A DNA stretch of 64,000 nucleotides, taken from positions 39,294 to 103,293 of the forward strand of contig JAGYPB010000002.1 of assembly GCA_018399135.1 (NCBI GenBank), given 5' to 3'. How positions within the stretch are numbered: the first letter of the stretch is position 1; every line of letters starts with the position of its first letter. Positions 1-9,552 of the stretch are shown here, piece after piece. The translations under genes and the position numbers were made by a program. The stretch is from Deltaproteobacteria bacterium. Its GTDB lineage: Bacteria > Desulfobacterota > Desulfuromonadia > Desulfuromonadales > Geopsychrobacteraceae. The notes under the pieces are model-generated. The model searched no databases, was not told the origin of the DNA, and saw nothing but the letters and a program-made list of their open reading frames with translations.

Positions 1-288
1 GGAACCGGTACCATTCGTATGGTCTCGATGGTCGTACTGGTTTTTTTACTGGCTTTTCTCATGGTCAGCAATGTTCCCTATGTTTCCTTCAAGGATCCTG
101 AACTGTTCAAGCGCCAGCCTTTTAGGATGCTGGTGCTGTCGATCATGCTGATGATCTTGATCGTAGCCAAGCCGGAAGTGATGCTGTTTTTGATCGGCAT
201 AGTCTACCTTGCATCCGGTCCGGTTGGTTATTATTTGTCGCGGCGCAACAAGCCTCAGCAGGATCCCCCTTCTTCTGCAGAATTTTGA
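1..288 (+). CDS. pssA: CDP-diacylglycerol--serine O-phosphatidyltransferase, C-terminal part (partial)
   Basis: Only the last ~95 residues are in the window; the frame is open to base 1. They form hydrophobic helices followed by a short polar tail, as at the C-terminus of CDP-alcohol phosphatidyltransferases that make phosphatidylserine at the inner membrane. The catalytic CDP-OH-P motif would lie upstream and is not visible, so the call rests on the membrane pattern and on the recalled pssA-leuA order in Geobacter relatives. The gene ends 50 bases before a promoter-like sequence for the leuA leader. The family assignment is fairly likely, but another polytopic membrane protein cannot be excluded. 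Confidence 0.6.
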   Translation, partial: GTGTIRMVSMVVLVFLLAFLMVSNVPYVSFKDPELFKRQPFRMLVLSIMLMILIVAKPEVMLFLIGIVYLASGPVGYYLSRRNKPQQDPPSSAEF

Positions 289-337
289 AGGGGTAATGGG
301 GAAAACTGACATGTTCAATACCGGTATATAAAACTTC

Positions 338-366
338 TTGACTTGACAATCACTTTTAGGTTCAAT
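338..366 (+). promoter_or_regulatory. Putative sigma70 promoter of the leuA T-box leader
   Basis: TTGACT at 338-343 and TTCAAT at 361-366 are separated by 17 bases. The predicted start near 373 lies just before the T-box leader. The -10 box matches the consensus at only four of six positions, so this is inferred. Confidence 0.4.
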
Positions 367-372
367 CACCAG

Positions 373-640
373 ACTGGAAGCAATAGTAAAAGCGATGAAG
401 AGGAGTAGTAGGCGTCGTATCCGTTCGTGAGAGCCGGTGGTGCTGAGAACCGGCACGGAAAAGCGCTGAACTCGCCTTGGAGCTGTGGAGATGAATGATC
501 AGTAGTTTCCGCCGTGACCCTGCGTAAAGGGGTAAACAAGGTCTGTCAGGCTGTAACGACAGATGAATCAGGGTGGTACCGCGAAGCTTAAAGCTCTCGC
601 CCCTGTAGGACATGGGGCGAGGGCTTTTTTTGTTTTTTAT
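373..640 (+). promoter_or_regulatory. T-box leader (tRNA-sensing riboswitch) upstream of leuA
   Basis: The diagnostic T-box sequence AGGGTGGTACCGCG lies at 570-583 and is followed by a GC-rich intrinsic terminator at 593-631. Upstream, a Stem I-like hairpin (about 390-490) contains CCGGT/ACCGG pairing. On its 3' side the sequence TGAACTCG gives CTC at 471-473 as the candidate Leu specifier codon. T-boxes bind a specific uncharged tRNA and switch from terminator to antiterminator, so leuA would be induced when leucyl-tRNA is uncharged. The T-box core is certain by sequence. The exact 5' end and the specifier codon are inferred. Confidence 0.92.
593..631 (+). terminator. Intrinsic terminator of the T-box leader
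   Basis: GCTCTCGCCCC at 593-603 pairs with GGGGCGAGGGC at 614-624 and is followed by a T run. The 5' arm directly follows the T-box sequence, as expected for the terminator/antiterminator switch. Confidence 0.9.
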
Positions 641-780
641 CTGTCATTGAAAAGGGGGTGGTTCTGGCGTGGAATCGAGCGTAGGTGAGCTAGTGCTGAT
701 AGACTTTCTTCAACAGACAAACAACATTCATGAACCATCCTGCAGAAATCTGCAGGATCTAAGCTGACAAGGAGTACACA

Positions 781-2322
781 ATGGCACAGGCAGATAGCAT
801 TATTATTTTTGATACCACGTTGCGCGATGGCGAACAGTCACCCGGCGCAAGTATGAACATCGAAGAAAAGATCCGTATTGCTCAGCAACTTGAACGACTC
901 AACGTCGATGTGATGGAGGCGGGTTTTCCGATCGCATCAGATGGTGATTTTGAAGCGGTGAAAAAGATTGCGCAAACAGTTAAAAAAGCTCAGATAGCCG
1001 GGTTGTCGCGTTCAAACAACATGGACATCGATCGCGCCTGGGAAGCACTGAAATATGCGGGTGATAGAGGGCGGATTCATACCTTTATTGCAACCAGCGA
1101 TATCCATATGAAGTACAAACTCAAAATGAGTGAGCAGCAGGTTCTTGATACCGCCGTTGCTGCGGTTAAGCGTGCTGCCGGTTATACCCCCAATGTTGAA
1201 TTTTCGGCAGAAGACGCAGTGCGTACCCGTCTACCTTTCCTTGCCAAAGTGATTAAGGCGGTCATCGATGCCGGCGCGACAACTGTCAATATTCCGGATA
1301 CGGTTGGTTACACTATCCCTTCGGAGTATTCGGAAATTATTCGTTATCTCAAGGATCATGTCGATAATATCGACAATGCGATTATTTCGGTCCATTGTCA
1401 TAACGATCTCGGATTGGCGGTCGCTAACTCCCTTGCGGCGGTGCAGGCTGGTGCCCGTCAGGTTGAGTGTACCATCAACGGAATTGGTGAGCGCGCAGGT
1501 AACTGTTCGCTGGAAGAAGTTGTGATGACCTTGAAAACCCGTCAGGATATTCTCCCGTATCAGACCAATGTGGCTACTGAGCAGATTACTCCAACGAGTA
1601 AGCTGTTGTCGAACATCACCGGTATTCTGGTGCAGCCCAACAAGGCGATTGTCGGTGCAAATGCCTTTGCTCACGAAGCCGGCATCCATCAGCATGGTGT
1701 GCTGATGGAAAAAACGACCTATGAAATTATGACGCCGGAATCGATCGGCTTGAACCAGAACAAGCTGGTTCTTGGCAAACACTCTGGTCGCCACGCTTTT
1801 ATCGATCGTTTGAAGCAGTTGGGGCATGATCTGACCCGTGAAGAAATCGAAAAGGCTTTTGTCCGGTTTAAGACCCTTGCCGACATGAAAAAAGAAATTT
1901 TTGACGAGGATCTTGATGCCATTGTTGCTGATGAGGTATTGCGCGTACCGGAAACATTTGTGTTGCAGCAGATGAATGTCAGTTCCGGTTCTTTTGCAGC
2001 GCCAACGGCAACTGTTGAGTTGTTAATCAATGGCAAGCCGAAAAAGACTGCAGTCATGGGTGACGGACCGGTTGATGCAACCTTTAAGGCCATCAAGAAG
2101 TTAACCAGAAGCAATGCTCCGCTCTTGAGTTTTTCTGTTGGTGCCATTACCGGCGGTACCGATGCTCAGGGCGAGTGTACCGTGCGCCTGCAGACCGAAG
2201 AAGGTCGTGAGGTGCTGGGGCAGGGGGCTCATCCCGATATTATTGTTGCCAGTGCCAAAGCTTACTTGAATGCACTGAATAAAATTGCCGGTTACACCAA
2301 AAGGATGCAGCCTGCTCTTTAG
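781..2322 (+). CDS. leuA: 2-isopropylmalate synthase
   Basis: Condenses acetyl-CoA with 2-oxoisovalerate, the first committed step of leucine synthesis in the cytoplasm. The 513 residues are normal for bacterial LeuA. The HMGL-like TIM barrel starts with DTTLRDGEQSPGASM near residue 10, which carries the metal-binding Asp and catalytic Arg. It continues with HCHNDLG near 205 and HEAGIHQHG near 300. A C-terminal LeuA dimer/leucine-feedback domain follows from about residue 390. The ATG start has AAGGAG seven bases upstream. The gene heads leuA-leuC-leuD and is controlled by the T-box leader. Homocitrate or citramalate synthases are relatives, but the leuCD neighbours make LeuA the clear choice. 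Confidence 0.96.
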   Translation: MAQADSIIIFDTTLRDGEQSPGASMNIEEKIRIAQQLERLNVDVMEAGFPIASDGDFEAVKKIAQTVKKAQIAGLSRSNNMDIDRAWEALKYAGDRGRIHTFIATSDIHMKYKLKMSEQQVLDTAVAAVKRAAGYTPNVEFSAEDAVRTRLPFLAKVIKAVIDAGATTVNIPDTVGYTIPSEYSEIIRYLKDHVDNIDNAIISVHCHNDLGLAVANSLAAVQAGARQVECTINGIGERAGNCSLEEVVMTLKTRQDILPYQTNVATEQITPTSKLLSNITGILVQPNKAIVGANAFAHEAGIHQHGVLMEKTTYEIMTPESIGLNQNKLVLGKHSGRHAFIDRLKQLGHDLTREEIEKAFVRFKTLADMKKEIFDEDLDAIVADEVLRVPETFVLQQMNVSSGSFAAPTATVELLINGKPKKTAVMGDGPVDATFKAIKKLTRSNAPLLSFSVGAITGGTDAQGECTVRLQTEEGREVLGQGAHPDIIVASAKAYLNALNKIAGYTKRMQPAL

Positions 2323-2355
2323 AGTCTGGCGGTCACCGATGCTACAGGAGCGTAC

Positions 2356-3636
2356 ATGGGTAAGACATTAGCAGAAAAAATATTTGACAGTCATTTGCGC
2401 GATGAACCGTTCCCTGGGACCAAGGTGCTCAATATCGACCGGGTTCTCTGTCATGAGATCACCACGCCGGTCGCTATTGCCGATCTGGTTTGGCGTGGCA
2501 AGGATCGCGTGTTTGATCGCACCAGTATCAAGGCAGTTATTGACCATGTCACCCCGGCTAAAGACAGCAAAACGGCAACCCAGGCCAAGATATTACGCGA
2601 CTGGGCGCGGCGTCATGATATCCCTGATTTTTTTGATGTGGGCCACAATGGCGTCTGTCATGCCCTCTTTCCGGAAAAAGGGTTCATTCATCCGGGACAC
2701 ACCGTCATCATGGGGGACAGTCACACCTGTACTCACGGCGCTTTTGGTGCTTTTGCTGCCGGTGTCGGCACCACCGACCTCGAGGTGGGTATTCTTAAAG
2801 GGGTCTGTGCTTTTCGTGAGCCGGCAACGATTCGAGTCAACCTTGACGGGGTCTTGCCGACCGGGGTTTTTGCCAAAGATGTCATCCTCTATGTTATTTC
2901 CCGCCTGGGAGTGAACGGAGCAACGGATAAAGTGATCGAATTCCGTGGTGGGGTGGTCGATCAGATGAGCATGGAAGCGCGCATGACCTTATGTAATATG
3001 GCGATTGAAGCTGGAGGAACGTCAGGGGTCTGCATGCCGGATAAGGTGACGGTCGATTATCTGTGGCCATTCATTGAAAACGACTATGTCGGCAAGGAGG
3101 CGGCATTGGCAGCGTTCAGCAAGTGGTGTTCGGATGATGATGCCAATTACGTTGAAGTGATGGATGTCGATGTGTCAAGTCTTGAGCCTCAGGTAACCTA
3201 CGGTTACAAGCCTGATTGTGTTAAACCGGTCAGCGAAATGGCTGGAACTCCCGTTGATCAGGTTTATATCGGCACTTGTACCAATGGTCGCATTGAGGAT
3301 CTACGTCAGGCTGCCGAGGTTCTTCGCGGTCGTCAGGTCGCTGCGACGGTACGTGGGATCGTGTCGCCGGCAACTCCAAAAATTTTCAACGATGCGCTGG
3401 CTGATGGGATTATCCAGGTGTTCATGGATTCCGGTTTCTGCGTGACCAACCCGACCTGCGGTGCCTGCCTGGGGATGAGTAACGGGGTGCTGGCGGAAGG
3501 GGAGGTCTGTGCCTCTACCAGCAACCGAAATTTTAATGGTCGCATGGGGAAGGGCGGTATGGTTCATCTGATGAGCCCGGCCACAGCGGCGGCGACAGCC
3601 ATCACCGGCGTTATTACTGACGCCAGAACCCTTTAA
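2356..3636 (+). CDS. leuC: 3-isopropylmalate dehydratase large subunit
   Basis: Aconitase-superfamily subunit that, with LeuD, isomerises 2-isopropylmalate to 3-isopropylmalate. The 426-residue length fits the HacA/LeuC2 branch found in deltaproteobacteria, archaea and Firmicutes. The [4Fe-4S] cysteine ligands are visible in GTCTNGR near residue 308 and PTCGACLG near 367-370. The GDSHTCTHGAFGAFAAGVGT stretch near residue 122 is the substrate and cluster-binding region. AGGAG precedes the ATG. The gene sits 33 bases after leuA and 19 before leuD, consistent with one leu operon. Homoaconitase is the main alternative, and the leu context argues against it. Confidence 0.95.
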   Translation: MGKTLAEKIFDSHLRDEPFPGTKVLNIDRVLCHEITTPVAIADLVWRGKDRVFDRTSIKAVIDHVTPAKDSKTATQAKILRDWARRHDIPDFFDVGHNGVCHALFPEKGFIHPGHTVIMGDSHTCTHGAFGAFAAGVGTTDLEVGILKGVCAFREPATIRVNLDGVLPTGVFAKDVILYVISRLGVNGATDKVIEFRGGVVDQMSMEARMTLCNMAIEAGGTSGVCMPDKVTVDYLWPFIENDYVGKEAALAAFSKWCSDDDANYVEVMDVDVSSLEPQVTYGYKPDCVKPVSEMAGTPVDQVYIGTCTNGRIEDLRQAAEVLRGRQVAATVRGIVSPATPKIFNDALADGIIQVFMDSGFCVTNPTCGACLGMSNGVLAEGEVCASTSNRNFNGRMGKGGMVHLMSPATAAATAITGVITDARTL

Positions 3637-3655
3637 GCCTGCGGGAGATGACCTG

Positions 3656-4186
3656 ATGCAGAAAGAATTTGGCGGCCGTGCCATTGTGCTGGATCGCTCT
3701 GATATTAATACCGATGAAATCATTCCGGCTAAATACCTGACTGAAGTAACCAAGGAAGCCCTCAAACCGTATTTACTGGAAGATCTCAAACTGGAAGGCT
3801 TTGACCCTGATGGTGACGTTCTGGCAGAAGCCAGGGTTGTTGTCTCGCGCGAGAATTTTGGCTGTGGCTCGTCGCGGGAACATGCCCCCTGGGTTTTCGA
3901 AGTAAACGGGATCCATACCATTATTGCTGAAAGTTACGCGCGGATATTCCGTCAGAATATGTTCAATTGTGGCATGCTTGCTATCGAGCTCCCCAGAGAT
4001 GCCATTGATGCTTTGATTGCCATGGCTGCAGCTGCACCACTGGATGTGACTGTTGATCTGGAAGGGGAAAAATTGACGGCTTCGGCTGGTGGCCAGACTT
4101 TAAACTACGATTTCGACATCAGTTCCTTTGATAAAGCCCTTGTTGTAGCCGGTGGCTGGGTTGAGTTTGCAGACGCCCGCTATTGA
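3656..4186 (+). CDS. leuD: 3-isopropylmalate dehydratase small subunit
   Basis: Swivel-domain partner of LeuC. The 176 residues match the short LeuD2 form that pairs with this type of LeuC. It includes the GCGSSREHAPW loop (near residue 71) that contacts substrate in aconitase-family small subunits, and an early DINTDEIIPA segment. GGGAG lies just upstream of the ATG. It is the last gene of leuA-leuC-leuD and is followed by a strong bidirectional hairpin that separates it from the convergent thiol-disulfide gene. Confidence 0.95.
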   Translation: MQKEFGGRAIVLDRSDINTDEIIPAKYLTEVTKEALKPYLLEDLKLEGFDPDGDVLAEARVVVSRENFGCGSSREHAPWVFEVNGIHTIIAESYARIFRQNMFNCGMLAIELPRDAIDALIAMAAAAPLDVTVDLEGEKLTASAGGQTLNYDFDISSFDKALVVAGGWVEFADARY

Positions 4187-4228
4187 AAAGAGCTTGAAGA
4201 ACAGAAGGGACAAGTAGACGTATCAAGT

Positions 4229-4265
4229 TAAAAGCCGGCACTCCCCAAAAGGGTGCCGGCTTTTA
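4229..4265. terminator. Bidirectional intrinsic terminator between leuD and dsbC-like gene
   Basis: AAAAGCCGGCAC and GTGCCGGCTTTT form a 12-bp perfect stem around a short loop. A tracts on one side and T tracts on the other let it serve both convergent genes. Confidence 0.9.
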
Positions 4266-4298
4266 AGTCAGTTTAAAAACAGTCAGACCCGCAACAGC

Positions 4299-5045
4299 TC
4301 AGTTAACGGGAACCGAGTTGTCGTTAATCAATTTAAGTAGATCCTCAACGGCACGATAACCGGCATGGATCTGGCCATTCGGCAGGATCAGAGTCGGTGT
4401 GCCGGTAATCTGTAGCGATTGGGCCAGCTCATGGTTTTTGCGCAGGACGTCTGAATCACAATCCGGTTCGGGAAGAGCTTTGCCGGCAAAGGCCTGCTCT
4501 AATTGCTCCATTGAATTGTTACAGATAATGGTTTGTGAAATGCGTTGTGAGTTTGGTTGCATGGGTAACAGGACAATCTGGAAAAGCAGATTCGGTTCCT
4601 TTTCAAGGGCCTGGTATAGTACGGTGTGCAGCTGACTGCAGTAAGGACAGAGGGGGTCAGTGAAAACAATGATCTGCTGTTGTGCCTGCAGGTTGCCAAG
4701 AGGCAGGGCATCGTCCATGGAGATGGCTGACATGTCGACCGGGTTGAGTCGGCGAAACATGTCTTCCGTAAGGTTCCGGCGTTGTTTTAAATCAATGATG
4801 TTGCCGGAAAACATATAGGTGCCGGAGGCATCCAGGTAGAGGGGGATATTTCGTCCCTGCATTTTTACGCTGACCAGATAAAGTCCAGGGATTTCGGAAG
4901 GGGCAACATCGAGAACTTCTCCCTGGATTTCCTTAAGAGCCTCGATGGCCGCTTCTTTAGTCAGCGTAGTTGGTGTTGCTGCTGCCAGGGTGGACATGCC
5001 GGTCAATACGACCAACAGCAGTGTTGTTAAAAATAGTTTGCGCAC
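4299..5045 (-). CDS. DsbC/DsbG-family periplasmic thiol:disulfide isomerase
   Basis: A 248-residue secreted protein with an N-terminal signal peptide (basic start, hydrophobic run, AAA-type cleavage near residue 23). It then has a DsbC-like dimerisation region (about 30-100) and a thioredoxin-fold domain with the CPYC redox motif near 133-136 and a cis-Pro loop GTPT near 214. DsbC proteins reshuffle wrong disulfides in periplasmic proteins, probably including c-type cytochrome precursors in this group. The start codon is GTG, supported by AGGAGAG seven bases upstream. It is convergent with leuD and transcribed alone. A thiol oxidase role is possible, but the length and N-terminal domain favour DsbC. 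Confidence 0.85.
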   Translation of the reverse strand: MRKLFLTTLLLVVLTGMSTLAAATPTTLTKEAAIEALKEIQGEVLDVAPSEIPGLYLVSVKMQGRNIPLYLDASGTYMFSGNIIDLKQRRNLTEDMFRRLNPVDMSAISMDDALPLGNLQAQQQIIVFTDPLCPYCSQLHTVLYQALEKEPNLLFQIVLLPMQPNSQRISQTIICNNSMEQLEQAFAGKALPEPDCDSDVLRKNHELAQSLQITGTPTLILPNGQIHAGYRAVEDLLKLINDNSVPVN

Positions 5046-5165
5046 AGCGTTACTCTCCTGTCATGGTAGGTATGTTGTGTGTTGGATAGAATGTTCGTGG
5101 GACTATAGCATGATCATCTGGTGCTTGTCAGTCGTCACGGTAAAAAGTAACGCAAGAGAAATAAT

Positions 5166-5194
5166 TTGACAAATCAGCGCCCCCTTTTTATAGT
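5166..5194 (+). promoter_or_regulatory. Strong sigma70-type promoter upstream of leuB
   Basis: TTGACA at 5166-5171 and TATAGT at 5189-5194 are separated by exactly 17 bases. The predicted start is near 5201, giving a leader of about 225 nt before leuB. A small hairpin with a T tract (stem 5210-5216/5221-5227, T run 5228-5233) comes just after the start. Confidence 0.65.
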
Positions 5195-5237
5195 CCCTGC
5201 GACTTCGATGCCCTTAATTCTGAGGGCTTTTTTATTG

Positions 5238-5361
5238 ATGGCGTCGCAAAAATTCACCAACTGCTGCGTTGCTGCCATTGTCTCACTGCTTCGACGTACG
5301 TAAGTACGCCTCATTGCTCAACAATGGCGCGCCTTGCATTTGGCGCTTTTTGCTTAGCCAT
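5238..5361. repeat. Dispersed palindromic intergenic repeat (REP-like), single copy here
   Basis: A ~124-base segment with nested inverted repeats. The ends are ATGGCGTCGCAAAAA and TTTTTGCTTAGCCAT. An inner 8-bp pair GCCATTGT (5274-5281) and ACAATGGC (5321-5328) surrounds a GTACGTAAGTAC core. Its style resembles intergenic repeats I recall from Geobacter/Pelobacter-type genomes. No second copy was noticed in this window, so its repeated nature is an inference. Confidence 0.5.
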
Positions 5362-5368
5362 CCAACCT

Positions 5369-6519
<1,151 letters not shown>

Positions 6520-6540
6520 GCATGTAAGGATGGCGGCCTG

Positions 6541-7296
6541 ATGTCTGAAAAAATCAAGCTCATTGTGGCTTATGACGGCAGCGCCTACGTCGGTTGGCAA
6601 CTTCAGCCAAATGGTGTGTCGATTCAGCAGTGCGTTGAACAGGCGTTGTTGCAACTATCTGGTGAGCAGATTCGGGTTCATTCCTCCGGCCGCACCGATG
6701 CCCGGGTTCATGCCCGCGGTATGGTTTGTCACTTTATTACTAACCGGATGTTACCGTTGGCCGCCTGGCGTGAAGGGCTGAACCGTTTTCTGCCGGAAGA
6801 CATCGCTGTTCGCGCCGCAGAAAAAGTCCCTGAGGACTTCCATGCCCGCTACTCAGCTACCGGCAAACATTACCGCTATACCCTGTTGCGCGATCCCTCT
6901 CGCTCCCCTTTGGAACGGCGCACCAGTTGGCGGATTAAGGCACCTCTTGATCTTGATGTGATGAAGGAGGCCTGCGCAGTGTTGACAGGTGTCCATGACT
7001 TCACAGCGTTTCGCAGTGCAGGATGCAGCTCCCCTGCGCCGCAAAAAAATATATATGCTATCACCCTGACTGAAGTCGATGCGCTGCTTTATGTTGATGT
7101 CTATGGCAGCGGATTTTTACGTCACATGGTGCGGATGATGGTGGGAACCCTGGTTGAAATCGGGCGTGGTCGTCGCTCTGTTGAAACCCTGAGGTTGATG
7201 CTGGAGGATCCGGCAAGTGCACCCGCAGCCATAACGGCACCACCCCAGGGTCTGTGTCTGATGTGCGTCGATTATGGGGCTTGTCAGTCAGCTTGA
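6541..7296 (+). CDS. truA: tRNA pseudouridine(38-40) synthase
   Basis: Modifies uridines 38-40 in the anticodon arm of many tRNAs. The 251 residues show the TruA start (YDGSAYVGWQLQP) and the catalytic-Asp motif GRTDARVHA near residues 50-58. The family motif is almost always GRTDAGVHA, so a Gly-to-Arg change sits two residues after the nucleophile. The GSGFLRHMVRMMVGTLVEIG region near 183-202 is intact. The ATG follows leuB by 21 bases with AAGGATGGC upstream. Recalled Geobacter order places asd between leuB and truA; it is absent here. Confidence 0.94.
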   Translation: MSEKIKLIVAYDGSAYVGWQLQPNGVSIQQCVEQALLQLSGEQIRVHSSGRTDARVHARGMVCHFITNRMLPLAAWREGLNRFLPEDIAVRAAEKVPEDFHARYSATGKHYRYTLLRDPSRSPLERRTSWRIKAPLDLDVMKEACAVLTGVHDFTAFRSAGCSSPAPQKNIYAITLTEVDALLYVDVYGSGFLRHMVRMMVGTLVEIGRGRRSVETLRLMLEDPASAPAAITAPPQGLCLMCVDYGACQSA

Positions 7297-7318
7297 TAAA
7301 GGATAGCCGAAAAATACC

Positions 7319-7347
7319 TTGACAGGGTTGTTTTACTCGGATAAATT
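7319..7347 (+). promoter_or_regulatory. Putative sigma70 promoter of rplM-rpsI
   Basis: TTGACA at 7319-7324, then 17 bases, then TAAATT at 7342-7347, about 60 bases before rplM. An inverted repeat AGGGTTGT (7324-7331) / ACAACCCT (7366-7373) straddles the -10 and the likely start site. Confidence 0.5.
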
Positions 7348-7405
7348 TACCGCTTTGTGAGTCCCACAACCCTATTAATACGTCAGATGTTCAGAGAGGA
7401 ACGCG

Positions 7406-7852
7406 ATGAGTACTGCAATCGCTAAAGAGCAGGATATCACTAGAGCCTGGTATGTCGTTGATTTGGAAGATATTGTTCTAGGTCGCGCTGCCACAGAAAT
7501 AGCCCGTGTCTTGCGTGGTAAACACAAGCCGATCTATACGCCCAGTGTTGATACCGGTGATTTTGTCATCGTGCTGAATGCCGACAAGATCAAGTTGACC
7601 GGTAACAAGCTGGCTGATAAAAAGTATTATCGTCATACCGGGTATCCGGGTGGCATCAGGGAAATTAATGCCGAAAAACTGCTTGCCAAAAAGCCGGAGA
7701 TGCTGGTTCAGGAGGCGGTTAAGGGGATGTTGCCGAAAAATAAATTGGGACGCAAGATGTTCACCAAGATGAAAGTCTACAGTGGTAGCGAACATCCCCA
7801 CACGGCGCAGCAACCCAAAGAATTGAAGATCGCATCAAGGGAGAATGTCTAA
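7406..7852 (+). CDS. rplM: 50S ribosomal protein L13
   Basis: Early-assembling large-subunit protein. At 148 residues it is slightly longer than the E. coli protein because of a short N-terminal extension. Conserved segments include the [16 protein letters not shown] start, [16 protein letters not shown], the HTGYPGG loop and the [10 protein letters not shown] motif near residue 108. AGAGAGGA lies close before the ATG. It is the first gene of the universally linked rplM-rpsI pair, which starts immediately after this stop codon. Confidence 0.98.
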   Translation: MSTAIAKEQDITRAWYVVDLEDIVLGRAATEIARVLRGKHKPIYTPSVDTGDFVIVLNADKIKLTGNKLADKKYYRHTGYPGGIREINAEKLLAKKPEMLVQEAVKGMLPKNKLGRKMFTKMKVYSGSEHPHTAQQPKELKIASRENV

Positions 7853-7853
7853 C

Positions 7854-8246
7854 ATGGCAGAGCAGAAGTTTTATGCAACCGGTAAGAGAAAAACCTCCAT
7901 TGCCCGTGTCTGGTTAACTCCTGGCAGCGGTGTTATTACTGTTAACAAGCGCCCGCTCGATGTGTTTTTCGGCCGCGAAACATCCAAAATGGTTATTCGT
8001 CAACCATTGGAGTTGACAGATAACCTGGGAAAATTTGATGTTTCTGTTAATGTCGTCGGAGGCGGTATCTCCGGCCAGGCCGGTGCCATCAAGCACGGCA
8101 TCACCAAGGCATTGCTCGAGGTAGATCCTGAATTGCGTGGTGTGTTGAAAAAGGCCGGCTTCATTACGCGCGACAGCCGCATCAAAGAACGTAAGAAATA
8201 CGGTCGTGCAGCCGCTCGGCGGAGTTTCCAGTTTTCAAAGCGTTAA
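7854..8246 (+). CDS. rpsI: 30S ribosomal protein S9
   Basis: Small-subunit head protein whose basic C-terminal tail reaches the P-site tRNA. The 130-residue product carries the family start [16 protein letters not shown] and ends in the expected basic tail finishing SFQFSKR. I chose ATG 7854 over the in-frame ATG at 7845. Only 7854 is correctly spaced (10 bases) from AAGGGAG, and it gives the normal S9 length. It is one base downstream of the rplM stop. Confidence 0.97.
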   Translation: MAEQKFYATGKRKTSIARVWLTPGSGVITVNKRPLDVFFGRETSKMVIRQPLELTDNLGKFDVSVNVVGGGISGQAGAIKHGITKALLEVDPELRGVLKKAGFITRDSRIKERKKYGRAAARRSFQFSKR

Positions 8247-8274
8247 TCTTTTTAATCTGTTTTTTTATATTATC

Positions 8275-8315
8275 AACAAAAAGGGAAGCCCGTTTAAGGG
8301 TTTCCCTTTTTTGTT
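8275..8315 (+). terminator. Intrinsic terminator after rpsI
   Basis: AAAAAGGGAAGCCC and GGGTTTCCCTTTTTT form a long A/T-flanked stem with one mismatch, ending the rplM-rpsI transcript. Beyond it, 8316-8460 shows no clear gene or consensus promoter, although it must carry the argC start signals. Confidence 0.88.
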
Positions 8316-8460
8316 GAAGCTGGCAGTTTGTCCCTGTTTTAGCGTAAGATGTTTTTTTTAACAGCTCAATTTGTTTGAACTTCATTGCTGGACTGAAGAA
8401 TCTGGTATGTTTCGCTAAGTTTTGTGATTTTCACTCCAACGTGTATTGATTGAGGTTTCC

Positions 8461-9498
8461 ATGGTAAAAGTTGCTGTTGCCGGTGCCAGTGGTTATACCG
8501 GAGTGGAACTGTTACGGTTGCTGGTTGGTCATCCCCTGGTGGATATTTGCGCGGTGACGTCGCGCCAGCACGAAGGGGTGCCGGTTAACCGGATTTTTCC
8601 ATCATTAACCGGTTTTTGCGAGTTGTCCTGCGAACCGTTGGATGTCGATGTTATTGCGGCACGGGCAGATCTGGTCTTCACCGCACTGCCACATAAATCA
8701 GCAATGGATGTTGTTCCCGGTTTTCTTGCTGCTGGATGTCGGGTTGTCGATCTGTCTGCCGACTACCGTCTTAACGATCAAGCCACCTATGAACACTGGT
8801 ATCAGTCTCATACCAGCCCGGAACTGTTTTCAGAGGCGATTTATGGTTTGCCTGAACGCTACCGCGAGCAGATAAAAAAGGCTCGGCTTGTCGCGAATCC
8901 CGGTTGCTATCCAACCAGTGTCATTCTCGCTCTGACGCCACTGCTTGAACATCAACTGATTGATGCCCGCAGTTTGATCATCGACAGCAAGTCCGGAACC
9001 AGTGGTGCCGGCCGAGGCATCAAGGAGGGATCGCTGTTTTGTGAGGTCAATGAAGGGTTCAAGGCATACGCTATCGGCAATCACCGGCACACTCCTGAGA
9101 TTGAGCAGGAGTTAGGTCAGTTGGCGGGATTTGAGGTGTGCATCAGCTTTACTCCACACCTGTTGCCGGTTAATCGTGGTATTCTTTCAACCTGTTACGC
9201 ATCTCTGGTCAAAGGCCATTCAACCGCTGAATTGTTGGATTTTTATCAACAGCGTTATGCTGATGAGCCTTTTGTGCGGATCTTGCCTGAAGGAGAACTG
9301 CCGAATATTGCCTACGTGCGCGGCACCAACTTCTGTGATATCGGCCTGGTTGTTGACCCCCGCACCGGGCGGGTGATTGTGGTTTCTGTCATTGATAATC
9401 TGGTCAAAGGCGCTGCAGGGCAAGCTCTGCATAATATGAATCTGATGTATGGGTTTAATGAGACAAATGGGTTGGAAATCGTTCCGACCTTCCCGTGA
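8461..9498 (+). CDS. argC: N-acetyl-gamma-glutamyl-phosphate reductase
   Basis: NADPH-dependent reduction of N-acetylglutamyl phosphate in arginine synthesis. The 345 residues open with a Rossmann [18 protein letters not shown] motif and carry the active-site NPGCYPTS around the catalytic cysteine near residue 149. They also carry GTSGAGRG near 183 and the GNHRHTPEI histidine region near 209. ATG 8461 is preferred to an upstream TTG at 8446 because GAGG lies five bases before it and the product then starts at the Rossmann strand. The rpsI-argC adjacency is the recalled Geobacter arrangement. Confidence 0.96.
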   Translation: MVKVAVAGASGYTGVELLRLLVGHPLVDICAVTSRQHEGVPVNRIFPSLTGFCELSCEPLDVDVIAARADLVFTALPHKSAMDVVPGFLAAGCRVVDLSADYRLNDQATYEHWYQSHTSPELFSEAIYGLPERYREQIKKARLVANPGCYPTSVILALTPLLEHQLIDARSLIIDSKSGTSGAGRGIKEGSLFCEVNEGFKAYAIGNHRHTPEIEQELGQLAGFEVCISFTPHLLPVNRGILSTCYASLVKGHSTAELLDFYQQRYADEPFVRILPEGELPNIAYVRGTNFCDIGLVVDPRTGRVIVVSVIDNLVKGAAGQALHNMNLMYGFNETNGLEIVPTFP

Positions 9499-9552
9499 TT
9501 TGCCGGTCTTTGTTGATATGTGGGTTGATTTTTTCGTTGAGCAGGTGATGTC

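Noticed and set aside
362..613. Small minus-strand ORFs over the T-box region
   Set aside because: The T-box core and terminator explain the sequence on the + strand; the ORFs have no ribosome site.
5208..5303. A leuB leader peptide gene
   Set aside because: The frame has several Leu codons but no convincing ribosome site, and most of it overlaps the REP-like element. It is kept only as part of the leader finding.
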